In this document: in pieces, positions 54,564 through 63,538 of the stretch
How the letters are laid out: every line of letters starts with the position of its first letter
Numbering within the stretch: the stretch's first letter is position 1
From: Gemmatimonadaceae bacterium
GTDB taxonomy: Bacteria > Gemmatimonadota > Gemmatimonadetes > Gemmatimonadales > Gemmatimonadaceae
Assembly: GCA_019186945.1 (NCBI GenBank)
Contig: JABAQJ010000002.1
Coordinates: forward strand, 1-64,000
Direction of reading: 5' to 3'
DNA length: 64,000 nt
The notes under the pieces: model-generated
Told to the model about the DNA's origin: nothing
The model's input: only the letters and a program-made list of their open reading frames with translations
The model's database searches: none
Translations under genes and position numbers: made by a program

Positions 54564-56345
54564 TCAACCGCGGTCGACGGCGAGCGGCGACCGCGGTCCC
54601 AGCAGACGCTCCCACCAGCTTTCTCCACGGCGGTCTTCCCTGTGTAGTGCCGACAGGACATCCCGCCATGCGGCGTTCATCTCGGCGGCATCGCGATAGC
54701 GCTCGCCGGAATCCGCCGTCAGGCCTCGGCGCAACCACGCACTGAGCGGCTCTGGAAACGGCGGAAGCTCAAGCCCACCAGCGAGCTGCTGCGCCAGAAT
54801 CGCCCGCACATCGCTACCGCTGAACGGCGGCTCGCCGGTCAGTACGAAAAACACGATGGCCGCCATGGCGAAGCAATCGACGGCCGCGGTTTGCCGTTCA
54901 CCCAGCAGCTGTTCGGGCGCCGCGAACGCCGGGGTCCCAGTGGCGCCGGCCGCCTCATCCTCCCCGCGCGCGATCCCGAAGTCGGTCACACGCCAGCGGC
55001 GGTAGCGATCGATGAGGATGTTCTCCGGTTTCAGGTCCCGGTGCACGATGCCGTGCGCATGCGCCGCCGCCAGCCCGTCGAGCACATTGGCCACCGAGCC
55101 GACTATCTCGTCCAGCTGGCGCGGGCCCGCTCCAGCGACAAGGTCCGCTACCGAGCCGCCTTCCGCCAGCTCCATCGTGTACCACGACACGCCACCGCGA
55201 GTGTCGAAATCGAAAATCGGAATGATCGCCGGGTGCGCGAGCTGTGCCGCCAGCCGCGCCTCGCGCCGGAACCGGGCCACGGCCAGCTCATCCTGGGCAA
55301 CGGTCGGATGCAGCACCTTGAGCGCCACCTCGCGTTCCAGCGACAGGTCGCGCACGCGCCAGACAGAGCCGAACGTGCCGCGACCGAGGAAGCCCAGCAC
55401 CTCATAGTCGTCGCCGACGGCCCATCGCAAGCGTGCCTCTTCCGAGTTGATCGCCGGCATCTCCGGCCCACTCACCATCACGTTGCGCGACCCGCTGGCG
55501 CGTTCCATCGCCCGCACCATCGCCGAAATCGTCGGAAACCGCTCGGCCGGATCGTCGCGCAGCCCGACGTCCAGTACCGATGCCAGCGCCCGCGGCGTTT
55601 CCGGACGCACGAGCTGCACCGGCGGCACATCCCTGTCCGGCGGCAATTCTCCCGTCAGCGCGAAGAAACAGCTCGCCGCCAGCTGCCACTGATCGGTCAT
55701 TGGCGTCGGCTGCCACGAACGCTGACGCAGTTCGGGGGGAACGGGCGTCCACTTCGCGTCCGGTCTGATGCCTGTCGGCACGTCACTCATCGGCACGGCC
55801 CACTGCCAGCCCAACATCCATATACGCCACGTCGGACTCGCTGAAACGGTCTCCGGCGACACCCCACCGTGTACCGTCCCTCCATCGTGCAGATAGGCCA
55901 GCGTGGAACCGACGGCGCGAAGCACCCGAAGCACGTTAGGCAGCGCCTCGGGTCCGGTTCGGCGGACTCGCGCCCCTATTGTCTCCGCCGTTATCCAGCG
56001 TCGCAGGTACCCAGGTCCGCGTCGCGAGTCGGGATGAAGGCTCCAGTAGTGATAGGTCGTCGGAATGGACGGGTGGTTCCGGTGCGCCAGGTGCCTGGCC
56101 TCCGCGGCCAGCCAATCGGTATGCCGGCTGTCCGGTGCCGATACCAGTGCCAGCGATCGCCCCAGCGCGTCTACAACCTCCTGTGAGTGCCGGAACTCCA
56201 TGGAGACACCCTCGCTCCCCCAGTTCCAGTCGGGAGGCAGGCGCCAAGCCGTCAAGTGTTCGGGCAACTCATACGTTACCCGGTTCAGGCGATCGGGACT
56301 CGACGTGCGCACGGCGCGCATGCCTTCGAAAGGAGATGCCGGCAT
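54564..56345 (-). CDS. Tandem pseudokinase-Ser/Thr protein kinase
   Basis: 593 residues from ATG 56345, 13 bases downstream of the NtrY-like gene stop. The N-terminal half (about 30-285) has the outline of a Hanks-type kinase but lacks catalytic motifs: VHGGVSPETV replaces HRDLKPEN and WMLGWQWA replaces DFG. The C-terminal half (about 313-575) is a complete kinase: GRGTFGSVWRVRD, VALKVLH, HRDLKPENILI and VTDFGIA, followed by PAFAAPEQLLGERQT as activation segment. No transmembrane helix or PASTA/sensor domain is seen. It is presumably cotranscribed with the sensor kinase upstream. Confidence 0.92.
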   Translation of the reverse strand: MPASPFEGMRAVRTSSPDRLNRVTYELPEHLTAWRLPPDWNWGSEGVSMEFRHSQEVVDALGRSLALVSAPDSRHTDWLAAEARHLAHRNHPSIPTTYHYWSLHPDSRRGPGYLRRWITAETIGARVRRTGPEALPNVLRVLRAVGSTLAYLHDGGTVHGGVSPETVSASPTWRIWMLGWQWAVPMSDVPTGIRPDAKWTPVPPELRQRSWQPTPMTDQWQLAASCFFALTGELPPDRDVPPVQLVRPETPRALASVLDVGLRDDPAERFPTISAMVRAMERASGSRNVMVSGPEMPAINSEEARLRWAVGDDYEVLGFLGRGTFGSVWRVRDLSLEREVALKVLHPTVAQDELAVARFRREARLAAQLAHPAIIPIFDFDTRGGVSWYTMELAEGGSVADLVAGAGPRQLDEIVGSVANVLDGLAAAHAHGIVHRDLKPENILIDRYRRWRVTDFGIARGEDEAAGATGTPAFAAPEQLLGERQTAAVDCFAMAAIVFFVLTGEPPFSGSDVRAILAQQLAGGLELPPFPEPLSAWLRRGLTADSGERYRDAAEMNAAWRDVLSALHREDRRGESWWERLLGPRSPLAVDRG

Positions 56346-56358
56346 GCCGAGAAAACTG

Positions 56359-59300
56359 CTACGCTCGCGGCGCCGCGACCAGCGCAAGCCGAACGGTGGT
56401 TCCCTCTCCGACGGTGCTCTGCACGCTCATCTCCCCGCCCCAGGAACGAACAAGCCCGCGGCAGATGGCCAGCCCGAGTCCGCTGCCGCTCGTCCGCGTG
56501 GAAAAATGGGGCTCGAAGATCCTCGGAAGGACTTCGGCAGGAATACCGACGCCGTCGTCACGAATGTCCACATGGGTTCGCTCTCCGCCCCCGAAAAGCT
56601 GAACCTCGACCGACGTTGCCTGAGCCAGCCGCGCGTTCTCGAACACGTTGAGGAAGACTTCACGAAGCTCGTCCGGCGTTGCCAGCACCGCATGGGGGCC
56701 GTCAAACCCGGTGAGGCGCCAGTCGATACCGCCCTCACCCATCCGCTCCAATTCCACCACGTCGTTCACCACGGCGGTCAGATCGACGGGATATGCGGGC
56801 AGTCGCTCCGCCGGTGCCATGCCGTAGTGGCTGAACGCGCGGGCGATTTCGTCGAGTCGGTCGATTTCCGCGAGTATTCGGCTCACGTTCTGCTCGAAGA
56901 TCCGCTCGAAGTCGATTCGCCGATCGAGTCGTGCCCGGCGCAGATGCTGCACTCCCAGTCGAATCGGCGTCAACGGGTTCTTGATCTCATGCGCAACCTG
57001 ACGGGCCATTTCCCCCCAGGCCAGCACGCGCTGCGCACGCGCCACTTCAGTCACGTCGTCCAGCGTCAGCACGGCTCCGCCAGTAGCCTTCGTCAGGCGC
57101 GTCAAGCTGCATCTCAGATGGCGTCCGCGCAGCTCGGCGTCGAAAGCAGCATATTCCTGATCGGACGCAAGGAAGGCACGGATCCTGGCGGCCAGCGTCG
57201 CCGGTGCGAGCGTATCCACGGAGCCGCCGATCGCCAGCGCTCGACCCAGCAACTGTTCGGCGCGCGGATTCACGACCATCACCCGACCGTCGCCGCCTGT
57301 AGCGATCACGCCCGAGGCTACGTTCCTCAACACGGTTTCCGTCCGTCGCTGGGCGGCCTCGAGCGCTTCGCGGCTCGCTGCGAGGTCGTCGTCCATGCGA
57401 CGGAACGCAGAGAAGACCGGTCCGAACTCCGCCGGTTGCCCGGACGTGATCACCGGGTGGCGCGCGCCCCGCGCAATGGCGAGCGCTGCCTCTCGGAGCG
57501 CACCGATCGGACGCTCGAGTTCTCCTGCCGCCAAGCCGCTCAACCAAAGCGCAGCCAATGCTCCCACCGCGACCGAAAACAGCACGAGCACGCCCAGATC
57601 CCGGCGCTGCCGATCCAGTTCTACTTCATTGATACGTGCCGGGGCCGCGAGCACCGCGCCGCGCGCCTCGCCGAACCCAAGGATGGCGCGGTAACCGAAC
57701 AGCCTTGGGCGCTGTCCCACGGCAACCCGTTCGCTGGCGTCGACTTCATCCTCGCTCATGAAAACGCGCGCGACTGACGGCGGCAGATAGCGGCCGACTG
57801 GTGACAGACGATCGTACAGCGGATCGCTGGTCGCTCGCAGCGACCCCGATGTGTACAGCAGCAACGGCGTCGACAGTCGGCCGCTCTCGTACGCCAGCGC
57901 CAGGGGATCGCCCGTGGCAACGATCGTTCGCAGCGTTTCGCGGATCAACAGCTCGCGCGACTGCCGGTCGCTGGATTGGAGCCGCAGGTACGACCACCAT
58001 GCAAAGACTATCGCGGGAAGAACGAAAAAGCTGAACAGGGTGAGCGTGAGCCTGGCGCGGTAGCTCCGGCCAAAGGCAGCTGCGCGCCGCCGCAGCCACC
58101 GGCCGAGGCCACCGTCAGCTGCGGCACTGAGCGTCCACAGCGCACTCAGGATGATGAGATCGAGCAGCACGATCAATGCCCCCCGTGGAACAAGGGCATC
58201 GAGCCCGCGAAGATCGACCTCGAGATGTACCCGCGACGGTCGTGTGGCCGCGGCCACGCTCGCGTCACCATGTAACCCGGTTCCTTCCCGTTGCCACCCG
58301 GGCCGTGATCCGAGCGCGGAGCGTTCGTCGAGCGTTGTAAGAGTGAGCTTGTATGGCGGCTCCGTCTCGCTGTCGCCGCCCAGCCCGAGCAGCGACATGT
58401 ATGGATCGTCCGGGATGAGCAGCGTCCGGGGAGCGACGACCACCGTCGTGACGCCGTCGTCGTCGTGGGGAACGGCGAGCGTCAGCTGTATCCCGTACGT
58501 GGTGGAGTCCTGGCGGATCAACGGCCGGCCGGCTGCCCGCGCATCGGTCACCAGTGTGCGCTCCTTCTCCCGCTCGTGCTCGAAGTTTGCGATGCGAAGC
58601 GAAGCATACGGCTGCGTTGCGCCCGGCAGCCAGCTGGAAAGTTCCACGGGATACTCGGCCGAGGCGAGATCCGACCGAACGTAGCGTTGCAGAAGATCTT
58701 CGCGCTCGATCGGCGCTGTCCGAATCGTCAGCTCGCGCGAAAGCCGTTCCATCAGCTGCAACGCCGTCGAATCGACGCGCGAGAGTCGTTCTATGTCCCG
58801 CTCGGCGAGTTCTACCCGCATCCTGGCGGCGGCTCCCCACACAAGCGTGGTGGCGCCGCACGCCGACACGATCGCCGCCGCCACGACCAATGCCCGCGTC
58901 CGCCGCGATAGCGCCAGCGCGCCCATCGCCAGCACCCATGGCACAGGGTACCAACCTGGCCACTGGCCGGGCGCCTGCCACAGTGGCGGCGCGAACAGAG
59001 CCGTCAGCGCCGCGATGGCGGGACCGACCCACGGCGACAGTCCGCGACGCGCACCCAGTGCAATTCGACCGGCGCTGGCCCCCGCCAGCAACAACGCGGA
59101 GCCCACCAGGAACAGCGCCACCTGCCACGCCAGCCAGAGCGTGGTCGTCACGCCACGCGGCGGCGGCGCGATGCCGCGCGCCAGATCGCGCAACAGGAAC
59201 GGGCCAAGCGAGGCCACCGCCAACACCACCACGATCGCCATCCATCGACGAGCCAGACTCAGACGGGATCGCTGAACGGCAAAGAACCCCACAAGCACCA

Positions 59301-60393
59301 AGCCACTTGTCAGGCTCAGTGCACCGACGCTCGCAGTTAGCGGGCCTCCAAAACTTGCGAAGTACACGCTGGCGTCGAAGAGCCTGGTCACATTGGAAAA
59401 AGACGGTAGCGGCAGGATCGCAATCGTCGCCACCACCGCCAGCAGCGATAGCAGCCGCTGACTCAGAGCCGCCGGTCGGCGCCACGCCGTCACCAGAAAA
59501 CAGACGAAGACTGCTACCAGTGCGATCGCCGCCACCAGCGCGAACCTCGCACGGATCCGCAGGCGTGCCTCCCCAGTCGAGAGGGCGAGCGGCCGAACAC
59601 TCACAGTCGACTGCCCCGCCACCGGCACTGCCACCCAGCCGTCAGTGTCGCGCCCGCCAGGAACGACATCGAAGTCCCGAATCCCGACACGCCCCGCAAC
59701 ATCTCGATCCAGCGCACGACCCAACGCGTTGCCTGGCGCCTCGGCGTGAAGCAACTCCACGGCGACCGCGCGCCGGCCCGAACGCTCGGCAACTGCGTAG
59801 AGCGTTGCATAAAACGTTGTGAAATCCACGCCCCCGCGACCGGGCAGCTGTTCGCTCGGACTGCGCATCACTCCAGCCCACGCCGTCGCCCGATTGTCTT
59901 CCAGGAGGACGACACCGCGCTCCCCTCCCCGCCTGCTGCCGGCCACCAGCGATCGCAATTCGGCGAACCGCCCGGTCGAGCCGGCAGGGACCGCCACCGC
60001 GCGGTCCGCAATCGACTGCAGATCACGCATGCTCCTCGACACCGCATCGGTCAGCTCGGCGACCGCGTCGGCCCGAAGGGCTCTGTCGAAGCCAACCGGA
60101 TCACGATCGAACGCCTCCTCGCGCGTCTGGCTAACAGATGCCAGTACGAGGAACACCGTCTGACCCGCCAGAAATGCCCAGCGCCAGGTTCTGCTCGGTT
60201 GCCGGCCTTCCACACCCCAGTGCCCCAGCCACGTCATCCCCAGCATGAGCGCTGTAGCGACAACGACGGCGGCTAAGTATGGTATCGACGGCGATCGGAG
60301 CCACCAGCCATCGCCAAACAGGGTCAGTGCCGCCAGCGTCAGCCACGTTGCCGACCGAGACCAGCGCCCTGAGGCCCCCTGGATAACTCGCAT
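56359..60393 (-). CDS. Large multi-pass sensor histidine kinase, NtrY-like
   Basis: 1344 residues from ATG 60393. The N-terminal region (about 15-550) has two transmembrane clusters with a large extracytoplasmic loop (about 90-260), and a second extracytoplasmic loop (about 540-750) precedes more helices near 750-800 and a further pair near 960. A HAMP-like linker, a PAS-like domain (about 1060-1130, TVLRNVASGVIATGGDGRVM), H-box MARQVAHEIKNPLTPIR and the HATPase: LNVFENARLAQA (N box), DDGVGIPAEVLPRIF (G1), GSGLGLAICRGLV (G2). The H-box type is that of NtrY/NtrB-class kinases, which pair with NtrC-class regulators. The start ATG overlaps that of the divergent creatininase-family gene. Confidence 0.9.
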   Translation of the reverse strand: MRVIQGASGRWSRSATWLTLAALTLFGDGWWLRSPSIPYLAAVVVATALMLGMTWLGHWGVEGRQPSRTWRWAFLAGQTVFLVLASVSQTREEAFDRDPVGFDRALRADAVAELTDAVSRSMRDLQSIADRAVAVPAGSTGRFAELRSLVAGSRRGGERGVVLLEDNRATAWAGVMRSPSEQLPGRGGVDFTTFYATLYAVAERSGRRAVAVELLHAEAPGNALGRALDRDVAGRVGIRDFDVVPGGRDTDGWVAVPVAGQSTVSVRPLALSTGEARLRIRARFALVAAIALVAVFVCFLVTAWRRPAALSQRLLSLLAVVATIAILPLPSFSNVTRLFDASVYFASFGGPLTASVGALSLTSGLVLVGFFAVQRSRLSLARRWMAIVVVLAVASLGPFLLRDLARGIAPPPRGVTTTLWLAWQVALFLVGSALLLAGASAGRIALGARRGLSPWVGPAIAALTALFAPPLWQAPGQWPGWYPVPWVLAMGALALSRRTRALVVAAAIVSACGATTLVWGAAARMRVELAERDIERLSRVDSTALQLMERLSRELTIRTAPIEREDLLQRYVRSDLASAEYPVELSSWLPGATQPYASLRIANFEHEREKERTLVTDARAAGRPLIRQDSTTYGIQLTLAVPHDDDGVTTVVVAPRTLLIPDDPYMSLLGLGGDSETEPPYKLTLTTLDERSALGSRPGWQREGTGLHGDASVAAATRPSRVHLEVDLRGLDALVPRGALIVLLDLIILSALWTLSAAADGGLGRWLRRRAAAFGRSYRARLTLTLFSFFVLPAIVFAWWSYLRLQSSDRQSRELLIRETLRTIVATGDPLALAYESGRLSTPLLLYTSGSLRATSDPLYDRLSPVGRYLPPSVARVFMSEDEVDASERVAVGQRPRLFGYRAILGFGEARGAVLAAPARINEVELDRQRRDLGVLVLFSVAVGALAALWLSGLAAGELERPIGALREAALAIARGARHPVITSGQPAEFGPVFSAFRRMDDDLAASREALEAAQRRTETVLRNVASGVIATGGDGRVMVVNPRAEQLLGRALAIGGSVDTLAPATLAARIRAFLASDQEYAAFDAELRGRHLRCSLTRLTKATGGAVLTLDDVTEVARAQRVLAWGEMARQVAHEIKNPLTPIRLGVQHLRRARLDRRIDFERIFEQNVSRILAEIDRLDEIARAFSHYGMAPAERLPAYPVDLTAVVNDVVELERMGEGGIDWRLTGFDGPHAVLATPDELREVFLNVFENARLAQATSVEVQLFGGGERTHVDIRDDGVGIPAEVLPRIFEPHFSTRTSGSGLGLAICRGLVRSWGGEMSVQSTVGEGTTVRLALVAAPRA

Positions 60394-61138
60394 GCCCAGC
60401 TCACCGACCGACACGCGAACCCCACTGCCACGTCGGCTGAAGGATCTCGTTCCCGAAGAAGTCCGGGAGTGTCTCGATCGCGATCCCAGGCTCATCGTCC
60501 CCGTGGGAACGTGCGAACAGCACGGACCTCACCTTCCGCTCGGATGCGATACGACAATCGTCGAACTGCTGGCGGACGATCTGTCCGCTGAGTTCGGCGT
60601 GCTGCGTGCCCCAACAGTCGAGTACGGCGTGAATACCGAGACCGACCGCGATGCCCCAGGCAATGCTTCGCTGCGCCGCCGGACGCTGCTTCGCCTCCTC
60701 AACGACCTGATCGACTCCTGGGAGGCCGACGGCGTACAGGAGTTCATCCTGCTCACGGCACACGGCCATGTCGGACATCAGGAGGCGCTGGCGACCGTGG
60801 TCACGAAGGGAGCACGAGTGCGCGTCGTCGACATCTTCTCCGTTCGCATCGATGACCTGCTGACCTCCCAGAAGGAAGCGCTCCACGGCGACGAAGCGGA
60901 CACGTCGCTCATGCTCTATCTTGCCCCTCACCTCGTCCGCATGGAACTGGCTGAGGATTATACGATTGCGTCTGCGGCCGAGCGACGTTTCAGACGGAAA
61001 TCGCTCCGCATACCCAGCACCACGTCCGGTTCGATCGGGAGCCCCTCTGTGGCCTCGGCCGAAAAGGGGTGCGCGATATACGCGCGCATTCGAGACAAGG
61101 TCCGCGAGCGGATCTTCCTCACGCCAGCTGTCGACTGA
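60392..61138 (+). CDS. Creatininase-family amidohydrolase
   Basis: 248 residues from ATG 60392; the longer frame runs antisense through the kinase. The motif VPVGTCEQHGPHLPLGCDTT (here at about 34-53) holds the metal-binding Glu and His of creatininase, with AHGHVGHQEAL and HGDEADTSLML supplying further ligands. Family members hydrolyse creatinine, or act in riboflavin/F420 and mycofactocin pathways. The substrate is unknown. Its ATG shares the palindrome CATG with the start codon of the divergent histidine kinase gene, leaving no intergenic promoter region. Confidence 0.9.
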   Translation: MPSSPTDTRTPLPRRLKDLVPEEVRECLDRDPRLIVPVGTCEQHGPHLPLGCDTTIVELLADDLSAEFGVLRAPTVEYGVNTETDRDAPGNASLRRRTLLRLLNDLIDSWEADGVQEFILLTAHGHVGHQEALATVVTKGARVRVVDIFSVRIDDLLTSQKEALHGDEADTSLMLYLAPHLVRMELAEDYTIASAAERRFRRKSLRIPSTTSGSIGSPSVASAEKGCAIYARIRDKVRERIFLTPAVD

Positions 61139-61223
61139 ACGGCGGTCGGCCAGCTCGGCGTCATTCGCCCGGTACTACGGAAGCAGGGTGAACGTCGCCC
61201 GAGAAACCGTGTAGCTTTCGATC

Positions 61224-61922
61224 ATGCGAACGCAGCCCCTCGTCCGTCGCCCCCTTTTTCTAGCCGTCTTCGTGGCGATCCCTTTGGCTTCACAGGCTCA
61301 GGGAGCAAAGACGATCGACGAAGGGAGTTTCACCATCACGGTGAACGGCCAGCGCGTTGGCCGGGAAGACTTCAGCATCGCTGGAACGCCGACTGGCCGT
61401 GGCACGGAATACATCGCCAAGGCGACGATCGTCATGGGCGATCGCCGGCTCATGCCCGCCATGCAGGCGGATTCCAGCGGCGCGCCCATGACGTACCAGA
61501 TTCAGACTCGCAGTGCATCGGATCAGGAGTGGTGGAGCGGTACGATCTCGAGGGGCCGGGTGGACGCGCGCATGCGAACGGCGAAGGGTGAAGCCCGGAA
61601 GGAATACATCGTAACGGATGGAGCGATCATCCTCGACGACGACGTTTTTCACCAGTACTTCTTCGTCGTTTCGCGCGTGCGGTCGGGGAGCATTCCGGTG
61701 GTCATCCCCCGCCGGAACACACAGCTAACGCTCGCAATTGCCTCCGCCGGACCGGACCGCGTCACGATCGCGGGGAAAGAACTCGACGCGACGCATTACG
61801 TACTGACCGAACCATCGGGTACGACGCGCGACCTGTGGGTGGACGGGCGCGGTCTGGTACTCAAGGTCGCCATTCCATCGCGGGGTGTCGTGGCGCTCCG
61901 TGACGACCCGCCGGCGGCGTAG
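61224..61922 (+). CDS. Uncharacterised secreted protein
   Basis: 232 residues from an ATG. A signal peptide (RRPLFLAVFVAIPLASQAQ, cleavage near 25) precedes a beta-rich domain with repeated strands: GSFTITVNGQRVGREDFSI, TEYIAKATIVMGDRRLM, GTISRGRVDARM and DLWVDGRGLVLKVAIPSRG. It resembles periplasmic proteins of unknown role found near efflux genes. A strong terminator follows 10 bases after the stop. Confidence 0.75.
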   Translation: MRTQPLVRRPLFLAVFVAIPLASQAQGAKTIDEGSFTITVNGQRVGREDFSIAGTPTGRGTEYIAKATIVMGDRRLMPAMQADSSGAPMTYQIQTRSASDQEWWSGTISRGRVDARMRTAKGEARKEYIVTDGAIILDDDVFHQYFFVVSRVRSGSIPVVIPRRNTQLTLAIASAGPDRVTIAGKELDATHYVLTEPSGTTRDLWVDGRGLVLKVAIPSRGVVALRDDPPAA

Positions 61923-61932
61923 TGTGCCACGC

Positions 61933-61962
61933 ACGCTCCGCCGAAACGCGGAGCGTTTTTTT
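61933..61962 (+). terminator. Rho-independent terminator
   Basis: ACGCTCCGC (61933-61941), loop CGAAAC, GCGGAGCGT (61948-61956), followed by a run of seven T (61956-61962). A classical terminator after the secreted-protein gene, separating it from the TolC operon. Confidence 0.9.
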
Positions 61963-62041
61963 CACGTGGGGCGCGATGAAACTCCTCGCTCGCGCGTCCC
62001 GTACGAGTCGCAGCTAACGCCAACGCCTGACAATTCATCCC

Positions 62042-63523
62042 ATGCGTATTCAAGGTTTACTCGCGGCGCTCGTCGTGGCCACAGCTTCGGCCGCGGCGCA
62101 GCCGCCGACGACGCAAGCCACAGGGCCCGTGCTCACGCTCGACGAAGCTGTCGCGCTCGCCGTACGCAATAATCCCCAGCACCTGCAGACGATGTCCGCC
62201 CGGTCTCGTGCCGGCGCCGCCCTGCGGAGCGCCTACGGGTCCATGCTTCCGTCGATCTCGACGGATTTCGGTACTCAGTATCGTGAAGGACGAAAGCAGC
62301 TCTTTGCCGGCCAGGCGTTCGGCTCCGAGTCCGACATCCTGTCGTCGTCGGCGAGCCTGAGCGTGAGCGCACAGCTCAGCATGAACTCCTTCATGGGCCC
62401 GAGGCAATCGCGAGCCAACCTCGACGCCGCCGAAGCGGATATCACGAGTTCCGCCTCCACGCTCCGCTCGACGGTCGTCCAGCAGTACCTCACGGCGCTT
62501 CAGGCGCAGGCTCGCGCGAATCTCCAGGACACGTTGCTCGTCGGCACACAGGCACAGCTTGATCTGGCGCGGGCGCGCCAGCAGGTAGGCGCCGGCACGA
62601 CACTCGACGTTCGCCGGGCAGAAGTGGCCGTCGGGCAGCAACGGGTAGCCGTCCTGCGCGAACGAAACAACGTGGAGATCGAGCTGTTGAAGCTCTTCCA
62701 GCAGATCGGCGTCGCCCAACCCGCTGGTGTCCGGTTGACCACATCGTTCCCGGTCGATGAGCCGAAGCTCCAGCTGTCCGAACTGCTCGACATGGCTCGA
62801 GCCGGAAATCCGGCACTCCTGGCGCTGCGCTCTCGCGAACGGTCGGCCGATGTCGGCGTATCGCGGGCGCGCTCGCAGTGGACGCCCACGCTATCGCTCC
62901 AGACTGGCATTGGCGGTTTTTCGCAGCAGTTGCGAGACCTGTCGGGAACGATCAACTCGGCGCGATCGCAGGCCGTCGCGCAACGCGGATCCTGCCTGAC
63001 AACCGACTCGATTCGCGTTGGCGCCGGCCTGCCATCGATTTTCGGGTTCTGCAACCAGATCGCCTTTTCGCCGGCCGACGAGGCAGCGATCCGCAGCGCG
63101 AACTCGCAGTTCCCGTTCAGCATGAGCCGGAATCCCATCACCTTTGGCGCGCAGCTGTCGTTCGACGTGTTCAACGGGTTCCAGCGGGAACAGGCCATCC
63201 AGGAAGCGTCGGCGGCACGGAACGACGCGCGCTACAACGTGCGGGCTCAGGAACTGCGGCTGACCGCAGACGTGACCGCGGCGTATTTGAATCTGACGAC
63301 GGCGTATCAGACGGTGAGGCTGCAGGAACAGAACCAGATCGCGGCACGCGAGGCGCTGACCTTGGCCGAGGAGCGCTTCCGCGTGGGTGCGAATACCTTT
63401 GTCGATGTCACGCAGTCGAGGAGCGAGTACGAGCGGGCCGGTACGGACCTGATCAACGCGATTTACGATTTCCACAGGGCGTTCGCCGTGCTCGAGAGTG
63501 CGGTCGGGCGTTCCCTTCGTTAG
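62042..63523 (+). CDS. TolC-family outer-membrane efflux protein
   Basis: 493 residues from an ATG with a signal peptide (LLAALVVATASAAAQ). Two repeats of the TolC fold: helical hairpins with LDEAVALAVRNNPQHLQTM near the N-terminus and the second coiled region with NARYNVRAQELRLTAD, RVGANTFVDVTQSRSEYERA. Beta-barrel strands lie near GAALRSAYGSMLPSISTDFG. The trimer forms the outer-membrane exit duct of tripartite efflux or type I secretion. It is followed 15 bases later by the adaptor gene. Confidence 0.92.
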   Translation: MRIQGLLAALVVATASAAAQPPTTQATGPVLTLDEAVALAVRNNPQHLQTMSARSRAGAALRSAYGSMLPSISTDFGTQYREGRKQLFAGQAFGSESDILSSSASLSVSAQLSMNSFMGPRQSRANLDAAEADITSSASTLRSTVVQQYLTALQAQARANLQDTLLVGTQAQLDLARARQQVGAGTTLDVRRAEVAVGQQRVAVLRERNNVEIELLKLFQQIGVAQPAGVRLTTSFPVDEPKLQLSELLDMARAGNPALLALRSRERSADVGVSRARSQWTPTLSLQTGIGGFSQQLRDLSGTINSARSQAVAQRGSCLTTDSIRVGAGLPSIFGFCNQIAFSPADEAAIRSANSQFPFSMSRNPITFGAQLSFDVFNGFQREQAIQEASAARNDARYNVRAQELRLTADVTAAYLNLTTAYQTVRLQEQNQIAAREALTLAEERFRVGANTFVDVTQSRSEYERAGTDLINAIYDFHRAFAVLESAVGRSLR

Positions 63524-63538
63524 CCGAGGATTTCATCG

